DNA of 64,000 bases from Bacteroidetes bacterium HGW-Bacteroidetes-16 (GCA_002840975.1 PHDN01000013.1:53675-117674); one strand, 5' to 3'; shown: positions 1 through 9,064, counted from the stretch's first letter. Translations and numbers: made by a program. The notes: generated by a model not told the origin, from the letters alone.

Positions 1-1555
1 GGTGAATCATCACGGGACGATGCTTTTCATTATCAGCTCCGATATAGGTTAAATCAAACCGTTCGGGCAAATTGTAGTCCACCTGAATGGTGCCCAACTG
101 CCACTTTCTCCCAATGGCATCCCTGACCATAAAGTCCATCTTAGGTCCATAGAATGCAGCCTCTCCATACACGATTTTTGCACCCAGGCCCCGCTCTTCT
201 CCTACCTCAATGATGGCGCGTTCGGCTTTTGCCCAATTTTCTTCGGTACCAATATATTTTTCCGGATTATTGGGGTCGCGGAGCGAAATCTGAATCAACA
301 CCTCATTAAAATCGAGTGCTTTAAAAATTTGTTGAATAATGTCGATCACGCCATTAAACTCACTTTTTATCTGGTCGGGTGTGCAGAAAATATGCGCGTC
401 ATCCTGAGTAAAACCTCTAACTCTGGTCAAACCATGCAGTTCGCCACTTTGCTCGTAACGGTACACGGTTCCAAATTCGGCCAGCCGGATAGGCAATTCT
501 TTGTATGAATGGGGTTTGAAGTTGAATATTTCGCAATGATGGGGGCAGTTCATCGGTTTGAGAAAAAATTCTTCTCCTTCCATGGGGGTGGTAATCGGGC
601 GGAAACTTTCTGCACCATACTTCTGAAAATGACCAGAGGTCTTATACAAGTTCACATTACCAATGTGGGGGGTGATGACAGAATCGTATCCTGCATCTTT
701 TTGAACCCTCTTTAAATATTGTTCCAGTTTCTCACGCAATGCAGCTCCTTTAGGTAACCACAGGGGTAATCCCTGACCTACTTTTTGCGAAAACGTGAAT
801 AACTCAAGCTCTTTACCTAACAACCGGTGATCCCTTTTCCTGGCTTCTTCCAATAAAACCAGGTAGTCATCCAGCTCCTTTTTCTTGGGGAAACTGATTC
901 CATAGATCCGGGTAAGCTGTTTGCGCTTTTCATCACCACGCCAATACGCACCAGCGATCTTTAAAAGTTTGATGGCTTTAATAAAACCCGTGTCGGGCAA
1001 GTGTGGCCCACGACAAAGATCGGTGAAAACTCCGCTTTTGTAAAACGTAATCTCACCATCGGGTAAGTCTTTGATCAGCTCCAGTTTATATTCATCACCC
1101 TTGTTGGTGAAATAGTCAATGGCTTCTTTTTTACTCACTTCACTTCTGTCGTAAGTCTGTTTTTCTCTGGCCAGCTCAAGCATTTTTTGCTCGATCTTAC
1201 CAAAATCTTTGTCCGAAATGTCGTAAGGACCGAAATCGATGTCATAGTAAAAACCATTCTCAATATCGGGACCGATGCCAAATTTTACACCGGGGTAAAG
1301 TATTTCAATGGCTTCGGCCATGAGGTGGGCAGATGAATGCCACATGGCTGATTTGCCTTCTTCATCATTCCATGTAAGTAACTGTACACGGGCATCTGAA
1401 TAGAGAGGCCTGGTAGCGTCCCAAACCTCACCGTTCACTTTTGCAGCAAGTACATTGCGAGCTAATCCTTCACTTATGTCCCTGGCAATGGTCATAGCGG
1501 TTACTCCCGCTTCATAGTGCTTTACCGAATTGTCAGGAAGTGTTATATTGATCAT
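1..1555 (-). CDS. thrS: threonyl-tRNA synthetase, C-terminus beyond left edge
   Basis: Charges tRNA-Thr with threonine in the cytoplasm. The 518 visible residues start with a TGS domain ([17 protein letters not shown]), then the editing domain with [10 protein letters not shown] and the distal CRGPHL metal/editing motif, then the class II catalytic core with [10 protein letters not shown] (zinc Cys and motif 2 region) and a ...[10 protein letters not shown] stretch. The family is about 640 residues, so the end of the core and the anticodon-binding domain lie left of the window. The ATG at 1555 is preceded by a good TAnnTTTG box (1584-1591) giving a leader of roughly 20 nt. No frameshift was seen in the translated part. 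Confidence 0.97.
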   Translation of the reverse strand, partial: MINITLPDNSVKHYEAGVTAMTIARDISEGLARNVLAAKVNGEVWDATRPLYSDARVQLLTWNDEEGKSAMWHSSAHLMAEAIEILYPGVKFGIGPDIENGFYYDIDFGPYDISDKDFGKIEQKMLELAREKQTYDRSEVSKKEAIDYFTNKGDEYKLELIKDLPDGEITFYKSGVFTDLCRGPHLPDTGFIKAIKLLKIAGAYWRGDEKRKQLTRIYGISFPKKKELDDYLVLLEEARKRDHRLLGKELELFTFSQKVGQGLPLWLPKGAALREKLEQYLKRVQKDAGYDSVITPHIGNVNLYKTSGHFQKYGAESFRPITTPMEGEEFFLKPMNCPHHCEIFNFKPHSYKELPIRLAEFGTVYRYEQSGELHGLTRVRGFTQDDAHIFCTPDQIKSEFNGVIDIIQQIFKALDFNEVLIQISLRDPNNPEKYIGTEENWAKAERAIIEVGEERGLGAKIVYGEAAFYGPKMDFMVRDAIGRKWQLGTIQVDYNLPERFDLTYIGADNEKHRPVMIH

Positions 1556-1583
1556 TTTTAAAAATACTAAAAAAAATTGGCTG

Positions 1584-1591
1584 CAAAATTA
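1584..1591 (-). promoter_or_regulatory. thrS -7 box (TAATTTTG)
   Basis: Reading the minus strand, TAATTTTG matches the Bacteroidota housekeeping -7 consensus TAnnTTTG and sits about 29 nt before the thrS ATG. No clear -33 TTTG was found at the usual distance, so the call rests on the -7 box and position. Confidence 0.6.
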
Positions 1592-1721
1592 CTAAAAACT
1601 CTCTAAACTACATTCTTTTAGTGGATTAAAATTTCATGAGTTATCAGCTTTTATTTGTTGACTGTTTTAGAGGGCTTCAAAGGAAGGGTCCATTCTTAAG
1701 TTTTTGTATGGAACCAGAGCC

Positions 1722-2348
1722 TTACCTCAAATAATCACTTACTATTTTCGAAATGTCTCTCTTGATCTGAGGCCAGGTTTGTCCTTTGAAGCTGACCGGT
1801 GTTTCACTGTCTTCAGCCTCAATAAAGTAGGTAATTGCATTAGGTAAACTAATGGCCAGCATCTGTGTAGGGTATTTCTGTTTGTGCCAGTCCATGAGCT
1901 GCTGCAAGGTAAAATGTTGAAGCAATTCATGCAAGTCCCAATAGTCTTTTTTCTGAGCCCTGCCCAGGATGGCCTGAATCTTCATAGCGGCAATGTCAGC
2001 ACTGCTGTACATCCTGATAGTATCTTCAACAACAAATTCACTAATAGGCTGATGTGGAAAATATACTACATCAACTTTAATTTTCCGGAGATAGCAAAAG
2101 ATTCCCCATTGTTTATGACCGCTTTCATAAACAAATTCACTACCAAACTCCTGAGCAAATTCGTCTTCGATTTGAAGGTGGTCAAACTTTTCATGATAAA
2201 ATAAATCCAGGTCAATTGAACTGCGATGACCATAACGCAACGAAAGGGCTGTTCCTCCCACCAAAGAGAACTTATGAAGCGAAGGCAACTTCATTAGTTT
2301 CTTTAATAAGGAAAGAGTCCCGGGTTCAACTGTCTCAAGGTGTAGCAT
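1722..2348 (-). CDS. AbiEii/AbiGii-family nucleotidyltransferase (toxin-like)
   Basis: A 208-residue protein with the DNA polymerase beta-type nucleotidyltransferase signature of the AbiEii (DUF1814) family: VGGTALSLRYGHRSSIDLDLF near residues 30-50, where GG and the D-x-D pair (SIDLDLF) would bind nucleotide and metal. A later K-x-D motif (KVDVVYF, residues about 91-97) supplies the third acid typical of the fold. Family members are toxins of type IV toxin-antitoxin/abortive infection pairs that nucleotidylate RNA targets. The start overlaps the end of the upstream DUF6922 gene by 46 nt, so the two are translationally coupled. Substrate and phage-defence role are inferred from the family only. 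Confidence 0.88.
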   Translation of the reverse strand: MLHLETVEPGTLSLLKKLMKLPSLHKFSLVGGTALSLRYGHRSSIDLDLFYHEKFDHLQIEDEFAQEFGSEFVYESGHKQWGIFCYLRKIKVDVVYFPHQPISEFVVEDTIRMYSSADIAAMKIQAILGRAQKKDYWDLHELLQHFTLQQLMDWHKQKYPTQMLAISLPNAITYFIEAEDSETPVSFKGQTWPQIKRDISKIVSDYLR

Positions 2349-2605
2349 CTGAATGATTCTATGGGTTTATCAATGACTGCACTCGCCAAATGTATGCGGT
2401 GTTCCGGCAAAAATTTGGCTTTCAGCAGGACTTCCGTTACCAGCTCGTCCCCGTAATAACGCCGGCATTGGCGTATGTCGTCCACATCACCCCGTTCAAA
2501 AACGCGCTCAATCACAAAGCTGGCTTTGCCATCGTAATCAAGCTTGTCGAAGTTCACATCCCAAAAGATGCGCCTATCGAAAACCGGTTTATTTTTCTGA
2601 CTCAT
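2303..2605 (-). CDS. DUF6922-like small protein, partner of AbiEii gene
   Basis: A 100-residue protein (MSQKNKPVFDRRIFWD at the start) resembling the DUF6922 proteins that precede AbiEii-like nucleotidyltransferases in many Bacteroidota. The FDRRIFWDVNFDKLDY and ERGDVDDIRQCRRYYG segments are the recognisable parts. It contains no membrane segment or signal peptide and is probably cytoplasmic. Its last 46 nt overlap the nucleotidyltransferase gene in another frame, an arrangement typical of antitoxin-toxin pairs. It is likely the antitoxin or regulator of the pair, though no DNA-binding motif could be identified by eye. Confidence 0.75.
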   Translation of the reverse strand: MSQKNKPVFDRRIFWDVNFDKLDYDGKASFVIERVFERGDVDDIRQCRRYYGDELVTEVLLKAKFLPEHRIHLASAVIDKPIESFRCYTLRQLNPGLFPY

Positions 2606-2696
2606 CTCGCAAAATTAACCAAATATCGGATATGATAGAAATGAACATTGAAGTTGATGAAGTGGTTTGTGATACAATAGTTAACCTGAAAAATAA

Positions 2697-3628
2697 TTAA
2701 GACATTTCAGCCCCGATATAACAACGGATATCCTTGCTCTTAAAAAAGGTTTTGGCTTCAAGTAACTCTTGTTGCGAAGGAGTTTGGTAATGAATTCCTT
2801 CGTATTCCTGGCCCAAAAGAGCGTATTTTTCTCTTCCCAGATGATGTAATGGCAACAGGTTGATTTCCTTCCATTTCGTACTTAGAATCAAATCGGCAAT
2901 TGCCGCCATGTTTTCAATGTCGTTGTTAAATCCCGGAATAAAGGGCATGCGAAATACGAGTTTGCCTTGAAATGTTTCGTTTAACTTTTTGATATTACTT
3001 AGGATGAGTGAGTTGCCACTTGATGTCCCGGTTTGATGTATACAGGTATTCATGTGTTTTATATCGAAAAAAATCCAGTCGATAAAGGGGATTGTTATTT
3101 TAAAATGTTCCCAGGGGACCTGTCCACATGTTTCGATGGCCGTGTGGATGTATGCATCGTAACATTTTTTTAATAAGTCAGATACAAAATGAATTTGGTT
3201 GAGGGGCTCCCCTCCGCTTAACGTTACTCCTCCATCCTTACCCCAATACTGCCGGTCGCGTTGAATAATTTTAAATAACTCCTCAATCGAAACATCGCGT
3301 CCACTCATCCGCAAGGCATCCGTAAAGCAATGGTCAACACATGGTTGTTCGTTGCATTGTTTGCATAACATTCTGTCAATCTTAAGCTTATCATCCTGTA
3401 ACTGCAATGCCTGATGGGTGCAGGCAGCTATACAATTACCACAGGAAATACATTTGGCGGCATGGTACATGGGCAGTTTAGAGAAAGAGATACCTTCCGG
3501 GTTAGAACACCAAAACAATGTAACGAACATCCTTTCATAAAAATCACACTTCTTGCGCCAGGGCCGTCATGAACCGAAAATCCCTGAATATCGAAAATTC
3601 TTCCAACGACCTGCGTTTTCAATTCCAT
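2697..3628 (-). pseudogene. hpdA: glycyl radical enzyme activase (hpdA-like), frameshifted
   Basis: Radical SAM activating enzyme that would install the glycyl radical on the decarboxylase encoded two genes upstream. Read from ATG 3628 the frame gives [18 protein letters not shown]...GCSLHCF and then leaves the family sequence. From the next frame the family resumes as FWCSNPEG, followed by two ferredoxin-type clusters ([11 protein letters not shown] and CKQCNEQPC), LSGGEPL, and the rest of the domain to 2697. Adding one T in the minus-strand T4 run (A-run 3512-3515) restores [14 protein letters not shown], i.e. the CxxxCxxC cluster motif, and a protein of about 310 residues. The ATG overlaps the hpdC end by 10 nt. 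Either a real inactivating indel or a homopolymer sequencing error; the second half is otherwise undamaged. Confidence 0.88.
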
Positions 3629-3858
3629 GAAAAATCTTTACAGGTTGTAGCCTTCATATCAGGATAAGCTATTGTCGTGGTCATGCATTTACCCAGGAGA
3701 TCTCCATTAAGCGAAAAGTGTTTGCAATATCTGCATTTTGGGGCTTTTTCAAAGTCATCGCATGCTGAATCATCTGCGTTAATGGTTTTCTTTGTTCGTT
3801 TACAAATTCCCTTGTAAACATCAACAGCCAAATAATATGCACAGTCCATGTGGTTCAT
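3619..3858 (-). CDS. hpdC: 4-hydroxyphenylacetate decarboxylase small (gamma) subunit
   Basis: A 79-residue Cys-rich protein, [14 protein letters not shown]..., matching HpdC/CsdC, the small subunit found only with hydroxyarylacetate decarboxylases. From this ATG the ligand sets are His3, Cys6, Cys19, Cys33 and Cys42, Cys45, Cys58, Cys73. These fit the two [4Fe-4S] clusters known for the family, including the unusual His ligand at position 3. An upstream in-frame TTG at 3909 lies inside hpdB and would displace His3, so the ATG at 3858 is preferred. It lies 22 nt after hpdB and overlaps hpdA by 10 nt. In the family this subunit is needed for assembly and activity of the large subunit. Confidence 0.9.
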   Translation of the reverse strand: MNHMDCAYYLAVDVYKGICKRTKKTINADDSACDDFEKAPKCRYCKHFSLNGDLLGKCMTTTIAYPDMKATTCKDFSWN

Positions 3859-3880
3859 ATCTATTGATTTAGGTGTTAAA

Positions 3881-6562
3881 TTATATGTCGACGTATTCGG
3901 TACGCGCAATTACTTCGTCCTGTATTTGTTTACCGAGTTCAACCCAATATTGTGTAAATCCGGCAACACGCACCATCAATCCTCTGTATTTTTCAGGATG
4001 TTTCTGAGCATCTTTCAGCATACGCGAATCAACAACATTGAATTGGACATGAAATCCTCCTTTTCGCAGGTAAGCTTTTATCAACTCCAAAAATTTGCGT
4101 GCCCCTTCACGTCCCTGAATAGCGGACGGGTGAATTTTCATGTTCAACTGAGAATTTTGCGACAACGCGTGGTTGTAACAGGTAGCAGAAGAAAACAAGG
4201 CGTAGGGTCCGTTTCGGTCGGTTCCGGGATAGGCGGAAACTGATCCGTCAGCAAAAGTAGTCCCTCCGAGTCTTCCATCCGGGGAGGCGAGGGTTACAGC
4301 TCCCATCGGACCATGTGTGGAAACGGAAATCTGGCATGAATATAACGGTTCTCCGTAGAGCGAAAGATAATTTTCGCACATGGCACTAAACCATCCCTGC
4401 CATTCTTTGAAAATACCGTCTACAAAGGGATCGTCATTGCCATATTTTGGGGCGTCCAGGCATTGTTTGTGAATTTTAAGCCAGTTGAGGTGGTTTTCGG
4501 TTTTTTGTTGTTCGGTTAAACTGTACGATTTTGTTTCGAGTGCCGAAACATATCCAAAATTTTCCTGAATGGCTTCTTTTAATGTTTCAAGTGAAAAATT
4601 ATGCTGCTCAAAAACATTTTGTCTGATGGATGCCAACGAATTAATTAGATTAACACCCCCGCAGATTTCCACATTAAAAGTCCGGTTGTAACGGCTGCCT
4701 TTTCGACTGATGTCTCTTCCCGTTTGCAAACAGTCGGGCTTTAGCATGCTGTTGATAATCGAAGGCGATATTTTTCCCCAAATATCGTGTTGGATGTTGT
4801 TCGTAAGCGTTAATACTTCAACCGTCAGGCTAAAATATTGTTTGAAGGCTGTCCAGATTTCATCATACGATTTGAGCTCAAAACCATGATCAGGATATAC
4901 CCTCCTTCCTGTTCTTTTGTCCGATCCGTGGAATAATACCGTTTCTAAGACTTTTGGTAAAGAAATAAAATGGACGCCCACACTGGTAGCGGGTGCCGAT
5001 CCTCCGGGAATATAATGAACAACTCCGTTTATCTCCAGGGGCATCCAGCTTCCGGCTGAAGTTTCCAGACATCCGCCAATCGACCAGGCACGCGCTTCTT
5101 CCACATCCATTCCTTCTTTTTTAAAATTGTTGAGCAGGAATTCCATGGCTACACGGTTGTTGATCCAGGCAGGATATCCGGTTCCGATTTTAGTACATTC
5201 AATCCCTTTCATCAAAAACTCTTCGGGAAGTTTTTCATCGTATAATAAGCTCAGGGTGGGTTGAGGGGTATCGCAGGTGATGGCCGATTCCAGCATCAGC
5301 ATCTCCAATTCGTTGGCAGCGCTTTCGCCATCTTTTGTCAGTCCGCCAATGCATAAGTTGTTGAATGTATTGCCACTGAGTACGCCACCCACAACACCCA
5401 TCGAAGCAAAACAATCCAGTTCGGTGAACTTCATACGCATACACTCGAGTAATTCTAGTGTGCGGTCCCTGGTTAGTTTGCCTTGATCTATGTCTTGTTT
5501 CCAATAAGGATATAATACTTGTCCAAGTCGACCTGGTGATAAACCTGAGATAGCGTCCTCATTCAGCACGGCCACATGAAAAATCCAAACCAATTGCAAA
5601 GCATCCTGAAAACTCCGCGGAGGATTGTTGGCCAGCCAGGTTAGTCTGTCGGAAATTTCCAGATATTCCGATTTATTTGAAGGCTCTTCTTCGAATGAAG
5701 CCATCAGTTGGGCTTCAGCAGCATGGTTATTAATCCACTTTTGCATCCCTTCGAGCATGACATGAACTGCCTTGTAAAAATAGATCCTGTCCATTTCGGG
5801 AACTCCGGCTGATTGATCAATTTTCTCATTACAAATATTTTTAATTCCCTCGATGCCATATTGCAAGGGGTAAATGTAGTTCATCACCTCACGTCCTTGT
5901 GGCAAGGTATAACCTGAATCAAACATGCAAATAACGGCCCGCATGATTTCTTCTTTTTCGTGATAACCAGGTACCAGTTGTTCATACTTATGACCTACAT
6001 CATCCACCGACTTGTTAAACCATCTTTTAGCAATATTCAGCAAAATGGGCATTTCCTCTTTTCTGAGACCGAACTTTCCTGCAATCGAAAGTACATTTCC
6101 GGCACTTTTGGTAACATTGCCGCCACCTTGTCCCATGGTAGTCACTTTATCGGCACTGATTTTCCCTGCTTCCAGCGCATCTTTATAGAGTTGATCTTCC
6201 TGCGCCATGAAAAATGCTTCGGAAAGCCATGGCATCGGATAGGAGCCCCTGAGATAATTGGATTTTCCCATCACCAACAATTCGCCTGGAAAAATGGCGG
6301 GTGTCAGGTGTTCAAAACCTGCTTTCAGTGCTTCGGCCCTTCGAACAATTGATATTTCACCTTCCAACTCTTCCCATCGGCGGGTGTACCAATAAGGAAA
6401 TTCTACAGACGCAGATGATTTGGTGTCAAAATAGAGCTGACGCGTTTTTTCTGTTCTGGCAGAAGCTGATTTTTTAACTTCACGTGATTGAACCTTGCCT
6501 TCAGGTATGGTGCCATAATAATGATAGGTAGGGCATTCTAAGTTAATTTCATCGGAATTCAT
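3881..6562 (-). CDS. hpdB: 4-hydroxyphenylacetate decarboxylase glycyl radical subunit
   Basis: An 893-residue glycyl radical enzyme of the pyruvate formate-lyase superfamily, about the length of characterised HPAD large subunits. Visible residues are Cys498 and Glu500 in GGCLETS, His531 in GVGVHFISLP, Glu632 in NVEICGG, and the radical Gly868 in RVAGFTQYW. In clostridial HPAD the corresponding residues are, from memory, Cys503, Glu505, His536, Glu637 and Gly873, a constant offset of five. GCLE rather than GCVE separates it from diol dehydratases and choline lyase. Family reaction: 4-hydroxyphenylacetate to p-cresol plus CO2, strictly anaerobic, cytoplasmic. First gene of an hpdB-hpdC-hpdA operon. 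Substrate is inferred from the conserved His/Glu pair and the adjacent small subunit. Confidence 0.92.
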   Translation of the reverse strand: MNSDEINLECPTYHYYGTIPEGKVQSREVKKSASARTEKTRQLYFDTKSSASVEFPYWYTRRWEELEGEISIVRRAEALKAGFEHLTPAIFPGELLVMGKSNYLRGSYPMPWLSEAFFMAQEDQLYKDALEAGKISADKVTTMGQGGGNVTKSAGNVLSIAGKFGLRKEEMPILLNIAKRWFNKSVDDVGHKYEQLVPGYHEKEEIMRAVICMFDSGYTLPQGREVMNYIYPLQYGIEGIKNICNEKIDQSAGVPEMDRIYFYKAVHVMLEGMQKWINNHAAEAQLMASFEEEPSNKSEYLEISDRLTWLANNPPRSFQDALQLVWIFHVAVLNEDAISGLSPGRLGQVLYPYWKQDIDQGKLTRDRTLELLECMRMKFTELDCFASMGVVGGVLSGNTFNNLCIGGLTKDGESAANELEMLMLESAITCDTPQPTLSLLYDEKLPEEFLMKGIECTKIGTGYPAWINNRVAMEFLLNNFKKEGMDVEEARAWSIGGCLETSAGSWMPLEINGVVHYIPGGSAPATSVGVHFISLPKVLETVLFHGSDKRTGRRVYPDHGFELKSYDEIWTAFKQYFSLTVEVLTLTNNIQHDIWGKISPSIINSMLKPDCLQTGRDISRKGSRYNRTFNVEICGGVNLINSLASIRQNVFEQHNFSLETLKEAIQENFGYVSALETKSYSLTEQQKTENHLNWLKIHKQCLDAPKYGNDDPFVDGIFKEWQGWFSAMCENYLSLYGEPLYSCQISVSTHGPMGAVTLASPDGRLGGTTFADGSVSAYPGTDRNGPYALFSSATCYNHALSQNSQLNMKIHPSAIQGREGARKFLELIKAYLRKGGFHVQFNVVDSRMLKDAQKHPEKYRGLMVRVAGFTQYWVELGKQIQDEVIARTEYVDI

Positions 6563-6813
6563 GTTGTCATTTTTTTAGTTACCGATTCCGTTAATCCTTG
6601 AGTTGATGTTGTAGCAGATGAAGGAATTGCTATCAAAATAAAGCCGGGAGGAGAGTTGAAATATATTAAACGAGCAACAGTAATAAATGATTTAAATTCA
6701 ATAATCTCTCCTCTCAATGCCTTGGTTAACAGTTCAAATGCTACAATTTGTAAATATACAATAAATATAAAAAATTGCTGAATAGATATTGAGTTTTTTT
6801 TGTTCGGAACAAA

Positions 6814-7362
6814 TCAAAGGGACGTTTCCTTTATAAAATAAAGTCTCGAGTCCTCGACCTGATAGAACAGTGGGGCAACCATGATCATTGGATAGCGCAA
6901 TCTGAGTCGTTTGGCTTCACTTAATATGAAATCGACTTCGTTTTTTATCTCAAAATAGGGAGCATAATGATTAAAGTGTTCTTCGGCAAACATCCTGTCC
7001 CAACCTGCTTTTTCTATAAGACCTTCAATAAACAAATCTTTACGTGCCGCCAGGTTAACCATGCCACAGTTGTTGTGTCCGATAAGTGCAATGTGCTGAA
7101 TATCTCCAATGGCAATGGCATAAGATACTTTGAACTCACTGTATTTTAAGTTGGCTCCACCCGATCGGATAATGAAGGTGAAATTATCGGGAATATGCAG
7201 ATGTTTTCGGTTATCCATGCACATTCCAACCAGAAGTTGTGCCTTTTCGTAAGGTTCGAAATCCTGAAGCCGGTTGTGATAGGATACCAATAATCCGATG
7301 GGCGTGTTCCGGTAAGCTGCCGGTATATCGTCTAAAGCGTTGATCGTGATCAGTTTACTCAT
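6814..7362 (-). CDS. beta-carbonic anhydrase-like protein
   Basis: A 182-residue protein with the beta-carbonic anhydrase layout: Cys48-x-Asp50-x-Arg52 (GMCMDNR), RSGGAN in place of the usual RNAGN, and His96-x2-Cys99 (IGHNNCGM). Cys48, His96 and Cys99 would bind Zn, with the Asp50/Arg52 dyad. Family reaction: interconversion of CO2 and bicarbonate in the cytoplasm. The C-terminal part (EEHFNHYAPYFEIKNEVDF) is less typical, so a divergent branch is likely. The gene lies 251 nt upstream of hpdB on the same strand and 28 nt after the solute-binding lipoprotein gene. A link to CO2 released by the decarboxylase is possible but unproven. Confidence 0.8.
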   Translation of the reverse strand: MSKLITINALDDIPAAYRNTPIGLLVSYHNRLQDFEPYEKAQLLVGMCMDNRKHLHIPDNFTFIIRSGGANLKYSEFKVSYAIAIGDIQHIALIGHNNCGMVNLAARKDLFIEGLIEKAGWDRMFAEEHFNHYAPYFEIKNEVDFILSEAKRLRLRYPMIMVAPLFYQVEDSRLYFIKETSL

Positions 7363-7390
7363 GTAGTTTTAGATAAAATCATTTAACAAA

Positions 7391-9043
7391 TTAAAGGCTG
7401 TTCAGGGTTTTCGTCACTCGTTTTAAATTCAACATATTCATGGGATTGGTGGTAATACCAACTACATTTTTCTGAACAACTCTTATCGATTCATCATAAT
7501 ATAATATGGCCACAGGCGCTTCCTCCATGATGAGGCTGTCGAGCTGACGGTAATAAGCAGTCCGTTGGTTTGAATTGGATTCTGACATGGCCAATTGATA
7601 GATGGAATCATATTCTGGCATGGAAAAATGAGTGTAATTGGGCCCTTGAGGAGCAAAGTTTTTAGAATAAAATAAGGAAAGGTAGTTTTCTTCATCGGGA
7701 TAGTCGGCTATCCAAGAAGCCCTGAAAAATGGAATTTTACCTTGTGCTTTCATTTCCCTGACAGAGCCGGGAGGAGAAACTTCTACTGCTATTGTGAACC
7801 CTATTTCCTGAAGCTGCGATTGCACAAACTTGATGATATCCAGGTAATCTGGTGTGGTGACCAACGTAATGAGCGGTATCGGGTTCTCGGAAGAAAACCC
7901 TGCTTCACCAAGCAATTGTCTGGCCTTTTCAGGCTGAAAGTCATATCCATAACGGGCGGTTGGATTGAAAGCCTGCATCCCGTTAGGAATCATGCCTTTG
8001 GTTCCGGCAACGCCGATGTTGTTCCTGAGATAGCGCAACATCTTCTGTCGGTCGAACCCGTAGTTGATGGCCTGGCGTACTTTTTTAATGGCTAGCGGAC
8101 TATTTCGGACTGAGGCCAACGAGGTGTCGACGAGTATGGCCAGGTATTCTGTATTTAAGAAGGGTTGACTTAGCAGGGAAAAACGGTCCCGGTATTTTAA
8201 TTTAAGTTCTCCTGACTTGTTGAGTAGTTCATCCTTGTAGGAGGGGTCGATTCCTGACATAAAGTCGAAATTGCCTTTGGCAAATTCCATGAAAGCAGTC
8301 ATCTTATCAATGAGGAACGAAATGGCGATACCATCCAGCAATGGGAGAGAGGTGTCACCCGATTTTTCAAAATAATGTGGGTTTCGTCGCAATACCAACT
8401 TGATGTTTTCGATCCAGTTTTGCATCTGAAACGGACCGGTTCCCACAGGATGAACCCTGAATTCTTTTCCATAATAATCCACCGCTTCTTTTGGAATCAC
8501 CGAACAATAGGGCATACTGAGGATGCTTAAAAAAGGAGGGAAAGGCTGTTCAAGCCTGATGGTAAGCGTGCTATCATTTGTCGCGTTGATGACCGGAACC
8601 CCATTCGTCCATAGGACTTTCGAAAGTACCCATTCCCCGGGACTAGCTGTTAAGGGGTTGAGCAGACGCTTTAAACTGTATGCGGCATCCCCGGCTGTAA
8701 CTATCCTTGTTTTGTTATCGAAAACAGGGTCTTCGTGGAAGAGAACATCCTTGCGCAGGTGGAAAGTGTAGTCGAGCCCATCAGGAGAAATTTCCCATGA
8801 ATGGGCTATGGCCGGTAACACTTTCAAACTGTCGTTGAGTTGAACCAATCCATCATACAACTGGTTGCAAACCCAGGTATGCGACTGATCGCGTGCAAAG
8901 GCCGGATCGAGATTGACCAATCCTGCTGCCTCGTTGTAACGAAACAGTTGGTTTTCCATCTGTTGTTTGCGAGGATGGCAACCCAAGATTGAACTGAAAA
9001 GAAGGAGACTTAAAAGGACTTTATAAACAGGTGTTTTTTTCAA
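7391..9043 (-). CDS. ABC transporter solute-binding lipoprotein, family 5 (peptide)
   Basis: A 550-residue extracytoplasmic solute-binding protein of the SBP_bac_5 (DppA/OppA) family. The N-terminus MKKTPVYKVLLSLLLFSSILGC is a lipoprotein signal with Cys22 as the lipidation site. The family body includes RYNEAAGLVNLDPAFARDQSH, ...AHSWEISPDGLDYTFHLRKDV..., HPVGTGPF and a C-terminal AILYYDES segment. No permease or ATPase gene is adjacent, so it may serve a distant transporter or act alone. The start is TTG at 9043: there is an in-frame stop five codons upstream, no ATG before residue 29, and the signal peptide fits exactly. It diverges from the M1 peptidase gene, with only about 60 nt between the two starts. 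Confidence 0.9.
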   Translation of the reverse strand: MKKTPVYKVLLSLLLFSSILGCHPRKQQMENQLFRYNEAAGLVNLDPAFARDQSHTWVCNQLYDGLVQLNDSLKVLPAIAHSWEISPDGLDYTFHLRKDVLFHEDPVFDNKTRIVTAGDAAYSLKRLLNPLTASPGEWVLSKVLWTNGVPVINATNDSTLTIRLEQPFPPFLSILSMPYCSVIPKEAVDYYGKEFRVHPVGTGPFQMQNWIENIKLVLRRNPHYFEKSGDTSLPLLDGIAISFLIDKMTAFMEFAKGNFDFMSGIDPSYKDELLNKSGELKLKYRDRFSLLSQPFLNTEYLAILVDTSLASVRNSPLAIKKVRQAINYGFDRQKMLRYLRNNIGVAGTKGMIPNGMQAFNPTARYGYDFQPEKARQLLGEAGFSSENPIPLITLVTTPDYLDIIKFVQSQLQEIGFTIAVEVSPPGSVREMKAQGKIPFFRASWIADYPDEENYLSLFYSKNFAPQGPNYTHFSMPEYDSIYQLAMSESNSNQRTAYYRQLDSLIMEEAPVAILYYDESIRVVQKNVVGITTNPMNMLNLKRVTKTLNSL

Positions 9044-9064
9044 TCGAGATGTAATTTATTCTTT

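Noticed and set aside
2631..2700. 19-22 codon open frame on the plus strand between hpdA and the DUF6922 gene
   Set aside because: Too short, no ribosome-binding or terminator support, and it overlaps the hpdA stop in an AT-rich spacer.
3881..6562. Pyruvate formate-lyase or choline TMA-lyase
   Set aside because: A GCLE active site, RVAGFTQYW radical loop and a small subunit gene point to an arylacetate decarboxylase.
6600..6781. Open plus-strand frame of about 60 codons (IAIKIKPGGELKYIKRA) upstream of hpdB
   Set aside because: It has no start codon near its beginning and no recognisable family; probably chance in AT-rich sequence.
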